Shown: positions 18,397 through 27,257 of the stretch, one piece after another
Position numbering within the stretch: position 1 is the stretch's first letter
How the letters are laid out: every line of letters starts with the position of its first letter
Assembly (NCBI RefSeq): GCF_001189965.1
Contig: NZ_LFLU01000021.1
Location: 1 to 64,000 of the forward strand
Source of the DNA: Herbaspirillum rhizosphaerae
GTDB taxonomy: Bacteria > Pseudomonadota > Gammaproteobacteria > Burkholderiales > Burkholderiaceae_D
Reading direction: 5' to 3'
DNA length: 64,000 bases
The notes under the pieces: generated by a model
Seen by the model: only the letters and a program-made list of their open reading frames with translations
Told to the model about the DNA's origin: nothing
Databases searched by the model: none
Position numbers and translations under genes: made by a program

Positions 18397-19148
18397 TGTC
18401 CTGTCCTGGGAAAATCTCTGATAATCGATTCGTGGCTTCGCAGCGTCAATCCGCCATCGACCACAATATTTTGACCGGTAATATAGGCAGCCTGATCGCC
18501 TGCAAGAAACATGATGGCATTGATGATGTCTTGCGATTTACCGGCGCGGCCAAGCGGTATGAAGCGCTCAAACCGTTCCGTAATCCAACCGTTCTGCTTA
18601 TAGTATTCCTGCGCCGCATCTTTGATGACCACACATGGCGACACAACGTTGACGCGAATGCCTTTGTGACCAAGCTGCAAGGCATAGTAACGCGCCAATT
18701 GCACCAAGCCCGCTTTGCTGACGTGGTAGCCAAGATCCTGTTCCGGCGCGATGTAATGGTCTGCGATGGAGCTGACCATTACGATGCCGTTTCCGGCTTC
18801 GTTTTCGCTGAAGTAGGCACGCTCGAGCAGATGGTCAATCGCCACTCTGGTCGCCGTCAGCGCCACCGACAAATCGGTTTCAAACGCATCCGTCGACGAG
18901 CGATTGCGCTGCATGAAAACGATGCTGCTTACTTTTCCGTGCATATCCACGGCCAGATCCAGCGCAGAACGCAATGCACCAACATCGCTTACATCCACAG
19001 TATGAAGGCCCAGGCGTGACGGCGTTGGCTCTGCTGCGTGGTTGCGCCCGAACACCGATACCCGATAGCCGGCATCGAGCAAATGCTGTACGAGGGCACG
19101 CCCGGTTCCGCGCGTGCCTCCGACAACAATGTAATGCTTGTCAGCCAT
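18393..19148 (-). CDS. Short-chain dehydrogenase/reductase
   Basis: 251-residue classical SDR, likely an NAD(P)-dependent reductase of a keto-sugar or related metabolite. The cofactor motif is GGTRGTG (10-16). The catalytic residues are S126/S127 and Y141-x-x-x-K145 (YHVSK), followed by the IRVNVVSPC strand and GQNIVVDGG at the C-terminus. The gene starts 8 bases inside the end of the upstream C-methyltransferase and overlaps the downstream methyltransferase by ATGA. The substrate is unknown. Confidence 0.87.
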   Translation of the reverse strand: MADKHYIVVGGTRGTGRALVQHLLDAGYRVSVFGRNHAAEPTPSRLGLHTVDVSDVGALRSALDLAVDMHGKVSSIVFMQRNRSSTDAFETDLSVALTATRVAIDHLLERAYFSENEAGNGIVMVSSIADHYIAPEQDLGYHVSKAGLVQLARYYALQLGHKGIRVNVVSPCVVIKDAAQEYYKQNGWITERFERFIPLGRAGKSQDIINAIMFLAGDQAAYITGQNIVVDGGLTLRSHESIIRDFPRTGQ

Positions 19149-20391
19149 TCCGGACTATCCTGAATTCCGGCACCGGCACTGCGAAACAACCACCCTGATC
19201 AAGATAGGCTTGGTGCTTTTGCATGAAGGTCTCGGCGAAACGCCATGCGAGCACGAGTACATAATCCGGCTTGCGCTCGTAAATTGCAGACGACGGCAGA
19301 ACCGGCAGATGCAGGCCGGGGCTGTACCGTCCCTGTTTGGCCAGATTGTCGTCAACCAGATAATCGAGGTACTCACCAATCTCGAAATGATAGATCAGAG
19401 TCGTGCCGGTGATCGATGCACCAAAACCTGCGACTGTCTTTCCATCCTTTTTGGCTTGTTTCAAGAATTCCAAGGTCTGCTGTTTCAGTACATCAATTTT
19501 CGCCGCGAAAACATCATAAGTTTCCTTGCGATAGATCCCCTTGCTTTCTTCTTCAGCCAGCAACTGCGCCACCGAACCGTCCTTTTGCATCGGACCGCCC
19601 GGACGCTGAACAAAATAACGCAGCGAACCGCCCTTGGTAGCAACGCGCTCGATGACCACCAACTCCAGCCCGACGCTGGCAAACAAGGCCTGGATCGGCT
19701 TGACCGAGAATGACGACAAATGTTCGTGGTAAATGAAATCGAACACCATGTTGTCGATCACATCAGCCAGATAATAGCTTTCAAAAATGAATACTCCATC
19801 GTCTGACAGCAGTACGCTGATGCCGTCGACCCAGGAGCGCAGGTCGTCGATGTTGGCAAATACATTGTTTGCCGTGACGACGCGGGAATGACCATGGGAG
19901 GCGACAATCTGTTTGGCAAGATCGTGTTCGAAAAATTTGCCGATGGTTTCGACGCCGCTGGCAGTTGCCTGCTCGGCAATATGTGCGGCGAACTCGACAC
20001 CCAGAACTTTCATCCCCAATCCTTTGAAGGAACGCAGCAACGTGCCGTCATTGGAGCCAAGATCCATCACCAGCGAGCCTGGCGCAACCTGGCAACGCTG
20101 CACGACATGCTCAGCATAGGCTTGAAAATGCGAACTGAGTCCGAATGAACTTTGCGTCACATAAATATAGCTGCCATACAACACATCGGGATCAATCACA
20201 TCAGTGATCTGAGCCAGACCGCACTGTTTGCACATGAACAGGTCGATCGGGTAGCTCGGCTGCACTTCATTCACGCGATCTTGGCTGACATAATCGTCAC
20301 CAATCGGAGTCGGCTTCAGCGCAAAAACCAGCTCAAGATCTTTGCTGGCACATGCACGGCAGTCCGTGCGTCGATGAATTATCTGCTTCAT
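19141..20391 (-). CDS. Zinc-containing sugar C-methyltransferase (TylC3/TcaB9-like)
   Basis: About 416 residues in the three-part layout of NDP-sugar C-methyltransferases: an N-terminal zinc knuckle (C11-x2-C14 and C54-x2-C57), a class I SAM domain (VMDLGSNDGTLL, 108-119), and a C-terminal Rossmann-like domain (VAGFGASITGTTLI). The block Y221-H-E-H224 matches the catalytic Tyr/Glu/His cluster known in TcaB9-type enzymes, which C-methylate a keto-sugar. The start at 20391 overlaps the upstream cupin gene by ATGA. It is homologous to the gene at 20929-22140. Confidence 0.87.
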   Translation of the reverse strand: MKQIIHRRTDCRACASKDLELVFALKPTPIGDDYVSQDRVNEVQPSYPIDLFMCKQCGLAQITDVIDPDVLYGSYIYVTQSSFGLSSHFQAYAEHVVQRCQVAPGSLVMDLGSNDGTLLRSFKGLGMKVLGVEFAAHIAEQATASGVETIGKFFEHDLAKQIVASHGHSRVVTANNVFANIDDLRSWVDGISVLLSDDGVFIFESYYLADVIDNMVFDFIYHEHLSSFSVKPIQALFASVGLELVVIERVATKGGSLRYFVQRPGGPMQKDGSVAQLLAEEESKGIYRKETYDVFAAKIDVLKQQTLEFLKQAKKDGKTVAGFGASITGTTLIYHFEIGEYLDYLVDDNLAKQGRYSPGLHLPVLPSSAIYERKPDYVLVLAWRFAETFMQKHQAYLDQGGCFAVPVPEFRIVRNG

Positions 20392-20936
20392 GACTTTCCT
20401 GATAAAGAATGGATTCGTTGATCGAGATCTCTGATATAGCGTTCTGCGGCAGCGACGTCGCTGCCATCGGGCGCCCAATCGGGAAACACCGTCGTGCCGG
20501 GCTGAAACGGACCGTTCGTCGTTTCATGAAATACCAGCACGTCGGAGCGAATGATCAGCGTGTGAAATATCGGCATTTCGACCCGGTCGTAAAATGCCAG
20601 TCCTGATGCATAGTCGCCCATCTCAATGACTTGCGTCACTTCGCCCGCATCGTCAAATACGACCAGATCGACGCGCCCCGAGATGACATGCATCGACTCG
20701 GATTTACCGGGATGCTTGTGAGGGCGGACATAAGCACTGCGCTCATGAATAATGAGCATTTCGTGCAATGTGTTTTCGGGCGAATTGTGCGCGCACAAAC
20801 GAATCCGGTTGCGCGGATTTCTGGAAGAAAGCTCTTCCAGATGATCGATGTCCGCGCGCGACGCAGTAACTATCTCAAGATCCGAATAAATGACTTCGGC
20901 ATTTTGAAATCGATATTTGCGCTCTTCCTCAAACAT
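20388..20936 (-). CDS. wbuC: WbuC-family cupin metalloprotein
   Basis: 182-residue cupin, common in O-antigen and capsule loci but without a firmly known activity. The family block is visible from RNRIRLCAHNSPENTLHEMLI to SAYVRPHKHPGKSESMHVISGR, whose histidines and glutamate would bind a metal. The C-terminal IFHTLIIRSDVLVFHETTNGPF and FPDWAPDG also fit WbuC. It lies between two related C-methyltransferases and overlaps both (4 bases downstream and 8 bases upstream), suggesting a role in making or editing the same branched or 6-deoxy sugar. The gene symbol reflects the family. Confidence 0.85.
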   Translation of the reverse strand: MFEEERKYRFQNAEVIYSDLEIVTASRADIDHLEELSSRNPRNRIRLCAHNSPENTLHEMLIIHERSAYVRPHKHPGKSESMHVISGRVDLVVFDDAGEVTQVIEMGDYASGLAFYDRVEMPIFHTLIIRSDVLVFHETTNGPFQPGTTVFPDWAPDGSDVAAAERYIRDLDQRIHSLSGKS

Positions 20937-22140
20937 GTTCTTTCCAGACCGGCAACAAACGGTAGCTTGGCGGCAACACAGACCAGAACTGGCCGCCTTC
21001 GCTTATCCATTTTGCATGCCTCTTCAGTACTTTTTCCTCGTTTTCGGTATTAACGGCCAGCAAACAAACATCAATGGAGTCGTCATACAGCGCATCACTC
21101 GGCTTCACCGGCAGTCGACCGCCCGGCATGAACTTGTTCTGTTTCTCAGGTTGATCGTCGACGATGATATCGATATTGCCCGCCATGTCTGCAAAATTGA
21201 GCAAGCAGTAAACACGTGCGCCTGCGCCATAAACGGCAATTTTTTTGCCAGCCTTTTTCAGGTCGCCAAGATAATTGTTCACATCACTCTTGAACGTAGG
21301 CCAGTAGGCAGCGTAATCCATGTTTTGCTGACGCAGCGCGGGCAGGTAATCAAGCGACAACGGTACGCTTTCCACCTTGCGGCCCAGTACAAAAATTCCC
21401 TCACCGCTGAACACGAAGACTTCGTCATGAATCATCTCCACGCCTGCCAGAGTCATGAAATGACGGAGTGTGTCGAGCGTAAAATAATTGACGTGCTCTT
21501 CCCACAGGCTGTAATCCTGGCAGCGCAGGTTGCAGCTGAAATTCGGCACTTCTATCAGTACGTATCCACCCGGCTTTACTAAAGTTTGGATCGATTGGGC
21601 GACACCGCGCAAATCGCTGATATGCTCAAGGTTCTGCCTGGTCAAGAACAGATCGAACTGCCCCCGCGTAGCGGCAATGCTTTTAGCCAGCTCAGGCGTC
21701 AGGAATTCTTGCATCACGTCGATGCCCTTGCCGATTGCCAGATCGAAAGCGTCTTGCGCCGGTTCGACGCCAAAGGTGTTCTTGAATCCCGCAACAGACA
21801 TTTCACGCAAAAACTCACCGTCGTTGCAGCCGATTTCAATAATCTTGGAATCCGATGCAATACCTTTCAGCGCCTTGATCATGTTGATCTGGTGCGATAC
21901 GTGCGGCTGGAACTTCCAAGCGCTGATCGTCACGTAATTGGCATAGAGTATCTCCGGAGGGCAAGAATCGACCAGTTGCGTCAAACCGCAATCGTCACAG
22001 AAAAACAGCCGCACAGGCCAGACCGGAGGCTGCTCCGTCGGACTTTCCAGATAGTGCTTCGAAACCGGGTGGCTACCGAAATCGATCAACTCGGTCAGCG
22101 CATGGCTGCCGCAAAGATTACATTCATGTTCAACAGTCAT
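20929..22140 (-). CDS. Second zinc-containing sugar C-methyltransferase homologue
   Basis: 403 residues with the same layout as the gene at 19141-20391: zinc ligands C7-x2-C10 and C48-x2-C51, SAM loop IIEIGCNDGEFL (100-111), and a C-terminal nucleotide-fold domain (IAVYGAGARVYCLLNFA). The catalytic block is W213-E-E-H216, so the Glu/His pair is kept but the tyrosine of the partner enzyme is tryptophan. It may use a different keto-sugar or a different ring position. The downstream cupin gene starts inside its last 8 bases. Confidence 0.85.
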   Translation of the reverse strand: MTVEHECNLCGSHALTELIDFGSHPVSKHYLESPTEQPPVWPVRLFFCDDCGLTQLVDSCPPEILYANYVTISAWKFQPHVSHQINMIKALKGIASDSKIIEIGCNDGEFLREMSVAGFKNTFGVEPAQDAFDLAIGKGIDVMQEFLTPELAKSIAATRGQFDLFLTRQNLEHISDLRGVAQSIQTLVKPGGYVLIEVPNFSCNLRCQDYSLWEEHVNYFTLDTLRHFMTLAGVEMIHDEVFVFSGEGIFVLGRKVESVPLSLDYLPALRQQNMDYAAYWPTFKSDVNNYLGDLKKAGKKIAVYGAGARVYCLLNFADMAGNIDIIVDDQPEKQNKFMPGGRLPVKPSDALYDDSIDVCLLAVNTENEEKVLKRHAKWISEGGQFWSVLPPSYRLLPVWKEHV

Positions 22141-22180
22141 GATATTTATTGAGTACCCGTAAATGAGAAAGCTATAAGAA

Positions 22181-22957
22181 TTACATTGTCGATTTGTTCG
22201 TGAATACCATGGTTATTTCGACGCTGACACGCGTCTGGTCGCCCATGTTCACAGCGCCGCCGTGCACGATTCCTTCGTTGAAGATCAGCATGTTGCCGGG
22301 TTCGGTCAACATCAGTTCGGCACCTATCGTTGCAACATCCTCGTCAATGATAGGCTTCATCCCGCCGGCACCGGCCGCCGCATGGTAGCGGTACTCTTTT
22401 TTATGAGAATCGGGCACGATCATCAAACCGTTTTTTCCGGGCTGCGAAAAAATCGGAATCCAGATCTTTACAGTCTCGGAACCAGGAGGAAACGCCTGAT
22501 CGTCCATGCCCATGACATCGTGGAACCATTTGTCCGCATGCAGCGTACCGACGTCGGTCGTTGCATTGGGCCTCACCAGACGCCAATAAATCTCTTCCCG
22601 CCCAACCTCATGCGTATTGCCGTAAAACACGTCTGAGATCGTGAAATCTCCGAGCTCATCATGCAAAGTCTGTAAGAAAGGCAAAACCCTGATTTTGCTG
22701 CAGCTTTCCCGGGGCAGACAGCGCGTTTCTTTTGGCCATAATTTTTCGTGCTGAAGCAAATGTGCCAACAAGTGATAATTGTCGATGCCGGCTTCCCTGA
22801 ACTGTGGCACGAGCTCAGGATGCTTGGCGCCGATAACCGATAGCCATTGCTCCGTAATCTCAGCACGGAATACCCCCAGCTCGAACGGCGTAAGCTGCAC
22901 GTCGCGCGAATATCCCGGCGAGTCAAAAATCTTGTTTTTCAGATTCAATAGGCTCAT
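22181..22957 (-). CDS. Phytanoyl-CoA dioxygenase-family (PhyH) protein
   Basis: 258 residues, a predicted non-haem iron and 2-oxoglutarate-dependent oxygenase. The HxD of the iron triad is in TLHADKWFH (near residue 138-140), and the distal histidine and 2-oxoglutarate arginine fit IVHGGAVNMGDQTRVSVE near the C-terminus. In glycan loci such proteins may hydroxylate a sugar or an acyl substituent, but no substrate can be named. It sits 35 bases downstream of a zinc-dependent dehydrogenase, so an oxidation series on one substrate is possible. Confidence 0.8.
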   Translation of the reverse strand: MSLLNLKNKIFDSPGYSRDVQLTPFELGVFRAEITEQWLSVIGAKHPELVPQFREAGIDNYHLLAHLLQHEKLWPKETRCLPRESCSKIRVLPFLQTLHDELGDFTISDVFYGNTHEVGREEIYWRLVRPNATTDVGTLHADKWFHDVMGMDDQAFPPGSETVKIWIPIFSQPGKNGLMIVPDSHKKEYRYHAAAGAGGMKPIIDEDVATIGAELMLTEPGNMLIFNEGIVHGGAVNMGDQTRVSVEITMVFTNKSTM

Positions 22958-22991
22958 TTGCTCATCTCTTCGGCGTCACAGATGGTGAAAA

Positions 22992-24047
22992 TCAAGCATC
23001 CATCTGGATCAAACAGCGGCCAGCCAGCTCGCCGCTGCGCATGCGCTGGATCGCGACATTAATATCGTCCAGTTTAAAATGTTCGGTAATCAATGGTTTG
23101 AGCTGAATCAAGCCGGCATCCAATAGTTTGGTATAACGCGGAATATCGACATGTGGCACCGCTTCGCCGCCATGAGAGCCGCTGATGCGCTTATCGAAGT
23201 GCAAAGGAAGCGAAAAGATATTGATATTGCGCCCCTTTTTCGGCACACCCACCAGAACCACGCGTCCTTGTGCCTTGGTCAGTTCATAACCCATTTCGAT
23301 AATCGATGGTTGTCCGGTGTTGTCGATGAACACATCGATGCCTTGGTTGCCCATCAACTCGACCAGTGCCGCCTTGGCATCGACATTCTTGGCGTTAATT
23401 ACATGCGTGGCGCCCATCTGCTTTGCCAAGTCCAGCCGACCGTCGTACAGATCCACCGCGATAATCGGATATGCCGACCGCAAACTTGCCGCCTGGACAA
23501 TATTTAGTCCGACTCCCCCTGCGCCGAAGACCACAACCGATTCGCCGAATTTGATATCGGCATTATTCTCGGCAACGCCGAAGCCGGTAGTGACCGCGCA
23601 ACCGAATAGCGAGGCGACTTCCATGTCGCTGGAAGGATCGATGCGCGTGACGCGATTTTCGGACACGATCGCATACTCGTTGAACGTCGCGATGAGGCCC
23701 GCATTCAGTTGCTTGCCCCGCCAGGTATATTTAGGCGAGACGGACTCAATACCCTGACTCTTGCGCCAGTGCAGCACGACGTGATCGTCCGGCTTGACGA
23801 AGCGCACGCCGGGACCGACCGCCTGCACAATCCCGGACGCTTCATGTCCAAGCAAATGAGGGAGATATTTGTCCTCTCCCTTGGCGCCGTCAATTTCCCC
23901 GATTTGCGATCCGCAGATGCCGCTGACGCCAATTTTTACCAGTACTTGGCCGACTTCAAGCGTTGCCGGCATCTCGATCTCGTCGACGATCAAGGGCTTA
24001 TTCAATTCGGCCAGGATGGCGGCCCGCATGGTCTTTGGAATAGTCAT
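22992..24047 (-). CDS. Zinc-binding medium-chain dehydrogenase
   Basis: 351-residue MDR-family NAD(P)-dependent dehydrogenase. The catalytic-zinc ligands are visible as C45 in SGICGSQ and the GHEASG histidine-glutamate. The cofactor site is VVVFGAGGVGLNIVQAA followed by the acidic AVDLYD, which suggests NAD. The usual structural-zinc cluster of four closely spaced cysteines is absent from the segment after VVLHWRKS. The likely role is oxidation or reduction of a polyol, sugar or alcohol in the transketolase-containing gene group. It is followed by 34 bases and the PhyH gene. Confidence 0.83.
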   Translation of the reverse strand: MTIPKTMRAAILAELNKPLIVDEIEMPATLEVGQVLVKIGVSGICGSQIGEIDGAKGEDKYLPHLLGHEASGIVQAVGPGVRFVKPDDHVVLHWRKSQGIESVSPKYTWRGKQLNAGLIATFNEYAIVSENRVTRIDPSSDMEVASLFGCAVTTGFGVAENNADIKFGESVVVFGAGGVGLNIVQAASLRSAYPIIAVDLYDGRLDLAKQMGATHVINAKNVDAKAALVELMGNQGIDVFIDNTGQPSIIEMGYELTKAQGRVVLVGVPKKGRNINIFSLPLHFDKRISGSHGGEAVPHVDIPRYTKLLDAGLIQLKPLITEHFKLDDINVAIQRMRSGELAGRCLIQMDA

Positions 24048-24050
24048 TTT

Positions 24051-24719
24051 TTACTCGAAATAGATCAGTGAATGGTCGCCGGTGTAACCGGTCTGCTTGA
24101 ACCACCAATCCCACTCTTCCGGGGTGCAGAAAGCCTCGCACGTTACCTGCCAGTACATGAGGTTGGCCTTCTCTGTTTCGTTGCGATACGACTCGACGCA
24201 CAAATATTTGCGCTTTCCGACACGCTCCATTTCACGCAAGGCCTTGTCTAGGTCGTAGTTGTGAAGGTTGTGCAAGGTCGTAATCGAGAAAACAAAATCG
24301 AAATAGTCGTCAGGGAATGGCAAGCTATTGGCGTTGGCGATCTGCAGGCGGTCCTTGATCTCTTCTTTGGCGTTTTCGAGTGCGTAAGTCGACACATCGA
24401 TTCCGTGGATCTCAAGACCTGGCACCAGCAAGGACATTTCATACAACAAGAAACCTTTTCCACAACCGATGTCGAGGACCTTGTCGCCGGCTTTCAAACC
24501 ATAGTGATCAATCATGGCCTGGGCTACCGGGGCCCAGCGTCCCGGCATGTAACGGTAGCCACCGTAACAGATGCGGCGGTCACCGTCCCAGTAGTCGAAG
24601 CCCCATTGCTTGGCCAGTGCAGCCGCCTTTGGTTTGGGAAATTCGATGTCGTTGACGCGCGCCAGATAATCGCGAGCCGTGCTTTTGTGGACAGAGGTAA
24701 GAAAGTCGATATATGCCAT
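24051..24719 (-). CDS. Class I SAM-dependent methyltransferase
   Basis: 222 residues. VLDIGCGKGFLLYEM (about 80-94) is the SAM-binding motif, HGIDVSTYAL the acidic loop, and FDFVFSITTLHNL the motif after strand 4. The N-terminal HKSTARDYLARV and GYRYMPGRWAPVAQAMI blocks are unusual and may define a subgroup. It lies 3 bases from both the kinase gene upstream and the dehydrogenase gene downstream, forming a tight unit. The acceptor is unknown. Confidence 0.82.
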   Translation of the reverse strand: MAYIDFLTSVHKSTARDYLARVNDIEFPKPKAAALAKQWGFDYWDGDRRICYGGYRYMPGRWAPVAQAMIDHYGLKAGDKVLDIGCGKGFLLYEMSLLVPGLEIHGIDVSTYALENAKEEIKDRLQIANANSLPFPDDYFDFVFSITTLHNLHNYDLDKALREMERVGKRKYLCVESYRNETEKANLMYWQVTCEAFCTPEEWDWWFKQTGYTGDHSLIYFE

Positions 24720-24722
24720 GAT

Positions 24723-25721
24723 TTATGTCAATCTGGATTGAAAAAATTGCCGTGTCTTGTCGAGCTGGATGCGCTTGCGCTGTTCCGGCATAGAGGTTGG
24801 ATTGGCAAATTGCCGACGTCGCGCCGCCTCCGGTAAGAACTCGTTGAGCATGATGCAGCACCATTTGATTTGCGAAGCCGGCAACAGCAAATGCGCCCTA
24901 GCTCGCAATGCTTCCGCACGACTGGAATAGCTGACGGCCTCCGAAATGAAATCATCGAAATAGATTTGCGGGACCGGTACTGCGGGCTGGCAGAAAAAAT
25001 CGCCGGCCATCTTGGCAGGATCGTCCCATCCGGCATATTCAAAATCGATGAAACACAGTTCGCCATCGTCTTTTAACAAGGCATTGTGAAAACCGAAGTC
25101 CGAAGGTGAAATACAGCGATCCGAGCTGTCCAGCGCCGGCACATCAGCAACCGCAATATGCCTGCGCTGCTCCTGCCACGCCGCCGATAGTTCACCGATG
25201 AGCGTTTGCGCTTCCCGATCAATTTCATCCTGGCCCGGCAACGCCTGCAATTTGGCAAGGCGGCGATCCACTGTCGTCAGATGCTGCTCGATATCGAAAC
25301 AGGCCTCAGAAGCCGGCGGCAACTCCTCGCCGCGATCGGCGCCAGCGTTCAGGTTGGCGATAAAGCCGGCCGCTTTCAATACATACTCCCTATTCAGCTG
25401 CGCGACGCCCAGCTTGGCCCCCTGGATGAACTCATAAATGCCTACGTGCTCTTCAACACTGCAGGCAATCGGCTTCGGTACTATCGTCAGGCCCAGCTTG
25501 GCGGCATAAGAAAGAAACGCATATTCGGCGCCCAATCGGTCACGCGTGTCTGCCGCGTCATTGAAATAGGCCTTTGCCACGAATTTTCCAGCATCGCTGT
25601 CGACCGCAAAGACACGGTTGTTACCACCGCCATCAATCGCGGACAAAGAGATCTCGCCGGGGTTCAGGCCTTGGGCGTTCAACAATCCGGTGATCGTCGC
25701 CGTTAGTTCTTTGCTCGCCAT
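24723..25721 (-). CDS. Aminoglycoside/choline-type phosphotransferase
   Basis: About 332 residues with the protein-kinase-like fold of APH/ChoK enzymes. A glycine-rich ATP loop region (DGGGNNRVFAVD) precedes the lysine of KFVAKAYF. The catalytic loop is SPSDFGFHN with the aspartate and asparagine kept, and the metal-binding FIDFEYAGWDDP follows. It probably phosphorylates a sugar or small alcohol rather than an antibiotic. The ATG at 25721 gives a 19-base overlap with the HAD gene; an in-frame start at 25754 would intrude further. Confidence 0.8.
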   Translation of the reverse strand: MASKELTATITGLLNAQGLNPGEISLSAIDGGGNNRVFAVDSDAGKFVAKAYFNDAADTRDRLGAEYAFLSYAAKLGLTIVPKPIACSVEEHVGIYEFIQGAKLGVAQLNREYVLKAAGFIANLNAGADRGEELPPASEACFDIEQHLTTVDRRLAKLQALPGQDEIDREAQTLIGELSAAWQEQRRHIAVADVPALDSSDRCISPSDFGFHNALLKDDGELCFIDFEYAGWDDPAKMAGDFFCQPAVPVPQIYFDDFISEAVSYSSRAEALRARAHLLLPASQIKWCCIMLNEFLPEAARRRQFANPTSMPEQRKRIQLDKTRQFFQSRLT

Positions 25722-26323
25722 TTTTCTTCGAAAAATGCCTGGATCTCCGCCCAACTGATGAAGCGCGCCGTTACACCTTCGGCGTCGTGATTTTGCTCCG
25801 GGTCGAACAGAAGCCGCGATGTTTTTGCGGGATAGCCGGGCATTTTCAGGATTTCAGGCAGGTCGTCGATGAAGTAATCGCAATCACAAGCAGCGATGCG
25901 CGCGATTTTTTCTTCCTTGGTCAATTCGAAAAAGACACAATCTTCGGCCAGCAAGGGCTCTGCCTCGCTACGCAGGGCCACATCGATCCAGCCGGCGGCG
26001 GCGGCGTGCAAATCGTACTTCGGCCCCAAGAACGGATGCTTGGTCTTGTGGCTGACGATTACGACTTCCGCACCGCTAGCACGCGCGCGACGAATGAAAT
26101 CGACTACGCCCGGATAAGCGTCTGCATCTTTCATACGAGCACCGTAAACATAACCCTGCATTTCAGTGAACGCGGGCTCATTGCCAATTTTACGCAGGTA
26201 ATCTCGCACGGCGACCTTGGACACGGGTGTGTCGGCAGGCACCAGCGCTTTTTCAACAGCTACCATGTGAAACAGCGAATCGTAAGTAACGATCGTGTTA
26301 TCGAAGTCCAGACCGATACGCAT
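25703..26323 (-). CDS. HAD-superfamily phosphatase
   Basis: About 206 residues. Motif I is DFDNTI close to the N-terminus (nucleophile D and acid/base D), motif II is the serine of VIVSHKTKH, and motif IV is the acidic pair of YFIDDLPEI. The cap region is small. It likely removes phosphate from a small metabolite. Because it lies between the transketolase and the kinase genes, a sugar-phosphate substrate such as a heptose bisphosphate is possible but not shown. The start at 26323 is one base from the stop of the upstream gene and begins with the conserved MRIGLDFDNT. Confidence 0.8.
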   Translation of the reverse strand: MRIGLDFDNTIVTYDSLFHMVAVEKALVPADTPVSKVAVRDYLRKIGNEPAFTEMQGYVYGARMKDADAYPGVVDFIRRARASGAEVVIVSHKTKHPFLGPKYDLHAAAAGWIDVALRSEAEPLLAEDCVFFELTKEEKIARIAACDCDYFIDDLPEILKMPGYPAKTSRLLFDPEQNHDAEGVTARFISWAEIQAFFEEKWRAKN

Positions 26324-26324
26324 C

Positions 26325-27257
26325 TCAGGCTGTCGCCTTTCCGAATGCAGCCTGCACCTTGGTCGCAATGTTTTCTGCCGTCAAGCCGTACTTGGCGCGA
26401 GCATATTCCTGGGTGCCGATTTCATGCATGAAACTGTCGTCGACGCCAAAGGCAACAAGACGCCCCTTTAGGCGCTCCTGCTGCGCCAGCCACTCGGCGA
26501 TGCTGCCACCGAGACCGCCGAGACGACTGTGCTCTTCCACCACGGCGACAATGCTGTAACCGGAGAAGGCTTGCTGCAAGGTTGCCTCATCCAACGGCTT
26601 GATCGTATGATAACTCTCAACGCGGGCGGTGATCCCTTGGGCCGCAAGCAGATCTGCGGCCTGCAAGACGGTCGGCAACAAGGTTCCTGTGCCGATCAAG
26701 CAGACATCGGCGCCTTCGCGCACAGTGATCGAGCGACCGATCTGGAAACTGTCGTCCTTTTTCGGAACGATGGCTTCGCCACGCTTGCCGATGCGAATAT
26801 ACACCGGGCCATCTTGCTTGAGTGCAGCGCGCAGGCATTGCCTCAATTCAACTTCATCGGCAGGCGCCATCACCGTCATATGCGGCAGCACGCGCATGAT
26901 CGCCAGATCTTCGCAAGAGTGGTGGGTAGGGCCCAGTTCTGCATACGACAAGCCGGAACCGGTACCGACGATGATAACCGGCACATTGTGATAACAGGCG
27001 TCAACGCGAATCTGTTCGAAGCAACGTGTGGTGGTAAACGGTGTGATCGTATAGATGACCGGGCGCAGTCCCGACAACGCCATGCCACCTGCCACTCCCA
27101 TCATGTTGGCTTCTGCGATGCCACAGTTGATGAAGCGGTCTGCACTGGCAGCCTTGAATTTGTCGAACAGCTTGTTGCCAATATCGCCGGACAACAGCAC
27201 AACTCGTGGATCGCTGACGCCGAGTTTGGTGATTTCATCTGCAAATGCGTTTCTCAT
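26325..27257 (-). CDS. Transketolase, C-terminal (PYR plus C) subunit
   Basis: 310 residues corresponding to the pyrimidine-binding and C-terminal domains of transketolase. The catalytic glutamate that activates thiamine diphosphate is E49 in GIAEANMMG. Other family features are LGPTHHSCEDLAIMRVLP and the C-terminal SRLGGLGGSIAEWL. Together with the gene at 27254-28081 it forms a two-gene transketolase, which moves two-carbon ketol units between sugar phosphates. The genes overlap by ATGA, as expected for subunits made together. A split form in a glycan locus suggests a dedicated biosynthetic role. Confidence 0.9.
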   Translation of the reverse strand: MRNAFADEITKLGVSDPRVVLLSGDIGNKLFDKFKAASADRFINCGIAEANMMGVAGGMALSGLRPVIYTITPFTTTRCFEQIRVDACYHNVPVIIVGTGSGLSYAELGPTHHSCEDLAIMRVLPHMTVMAPADEVELRQCLRAALKQDGPVYIRIGKRGEAIVPKKDDSFQIGRSITVREGADVCLIGTGTLLPTVLQAADLLAAQGITARVESYHTIKPLDEATLQQAFSGYSIVAVVEEHSRLGGLGGSIAEWLAQQERLKGRLVAFGVDDSFMHEIGTQEYARAKYGLTAENIATKVQAAFGKATA

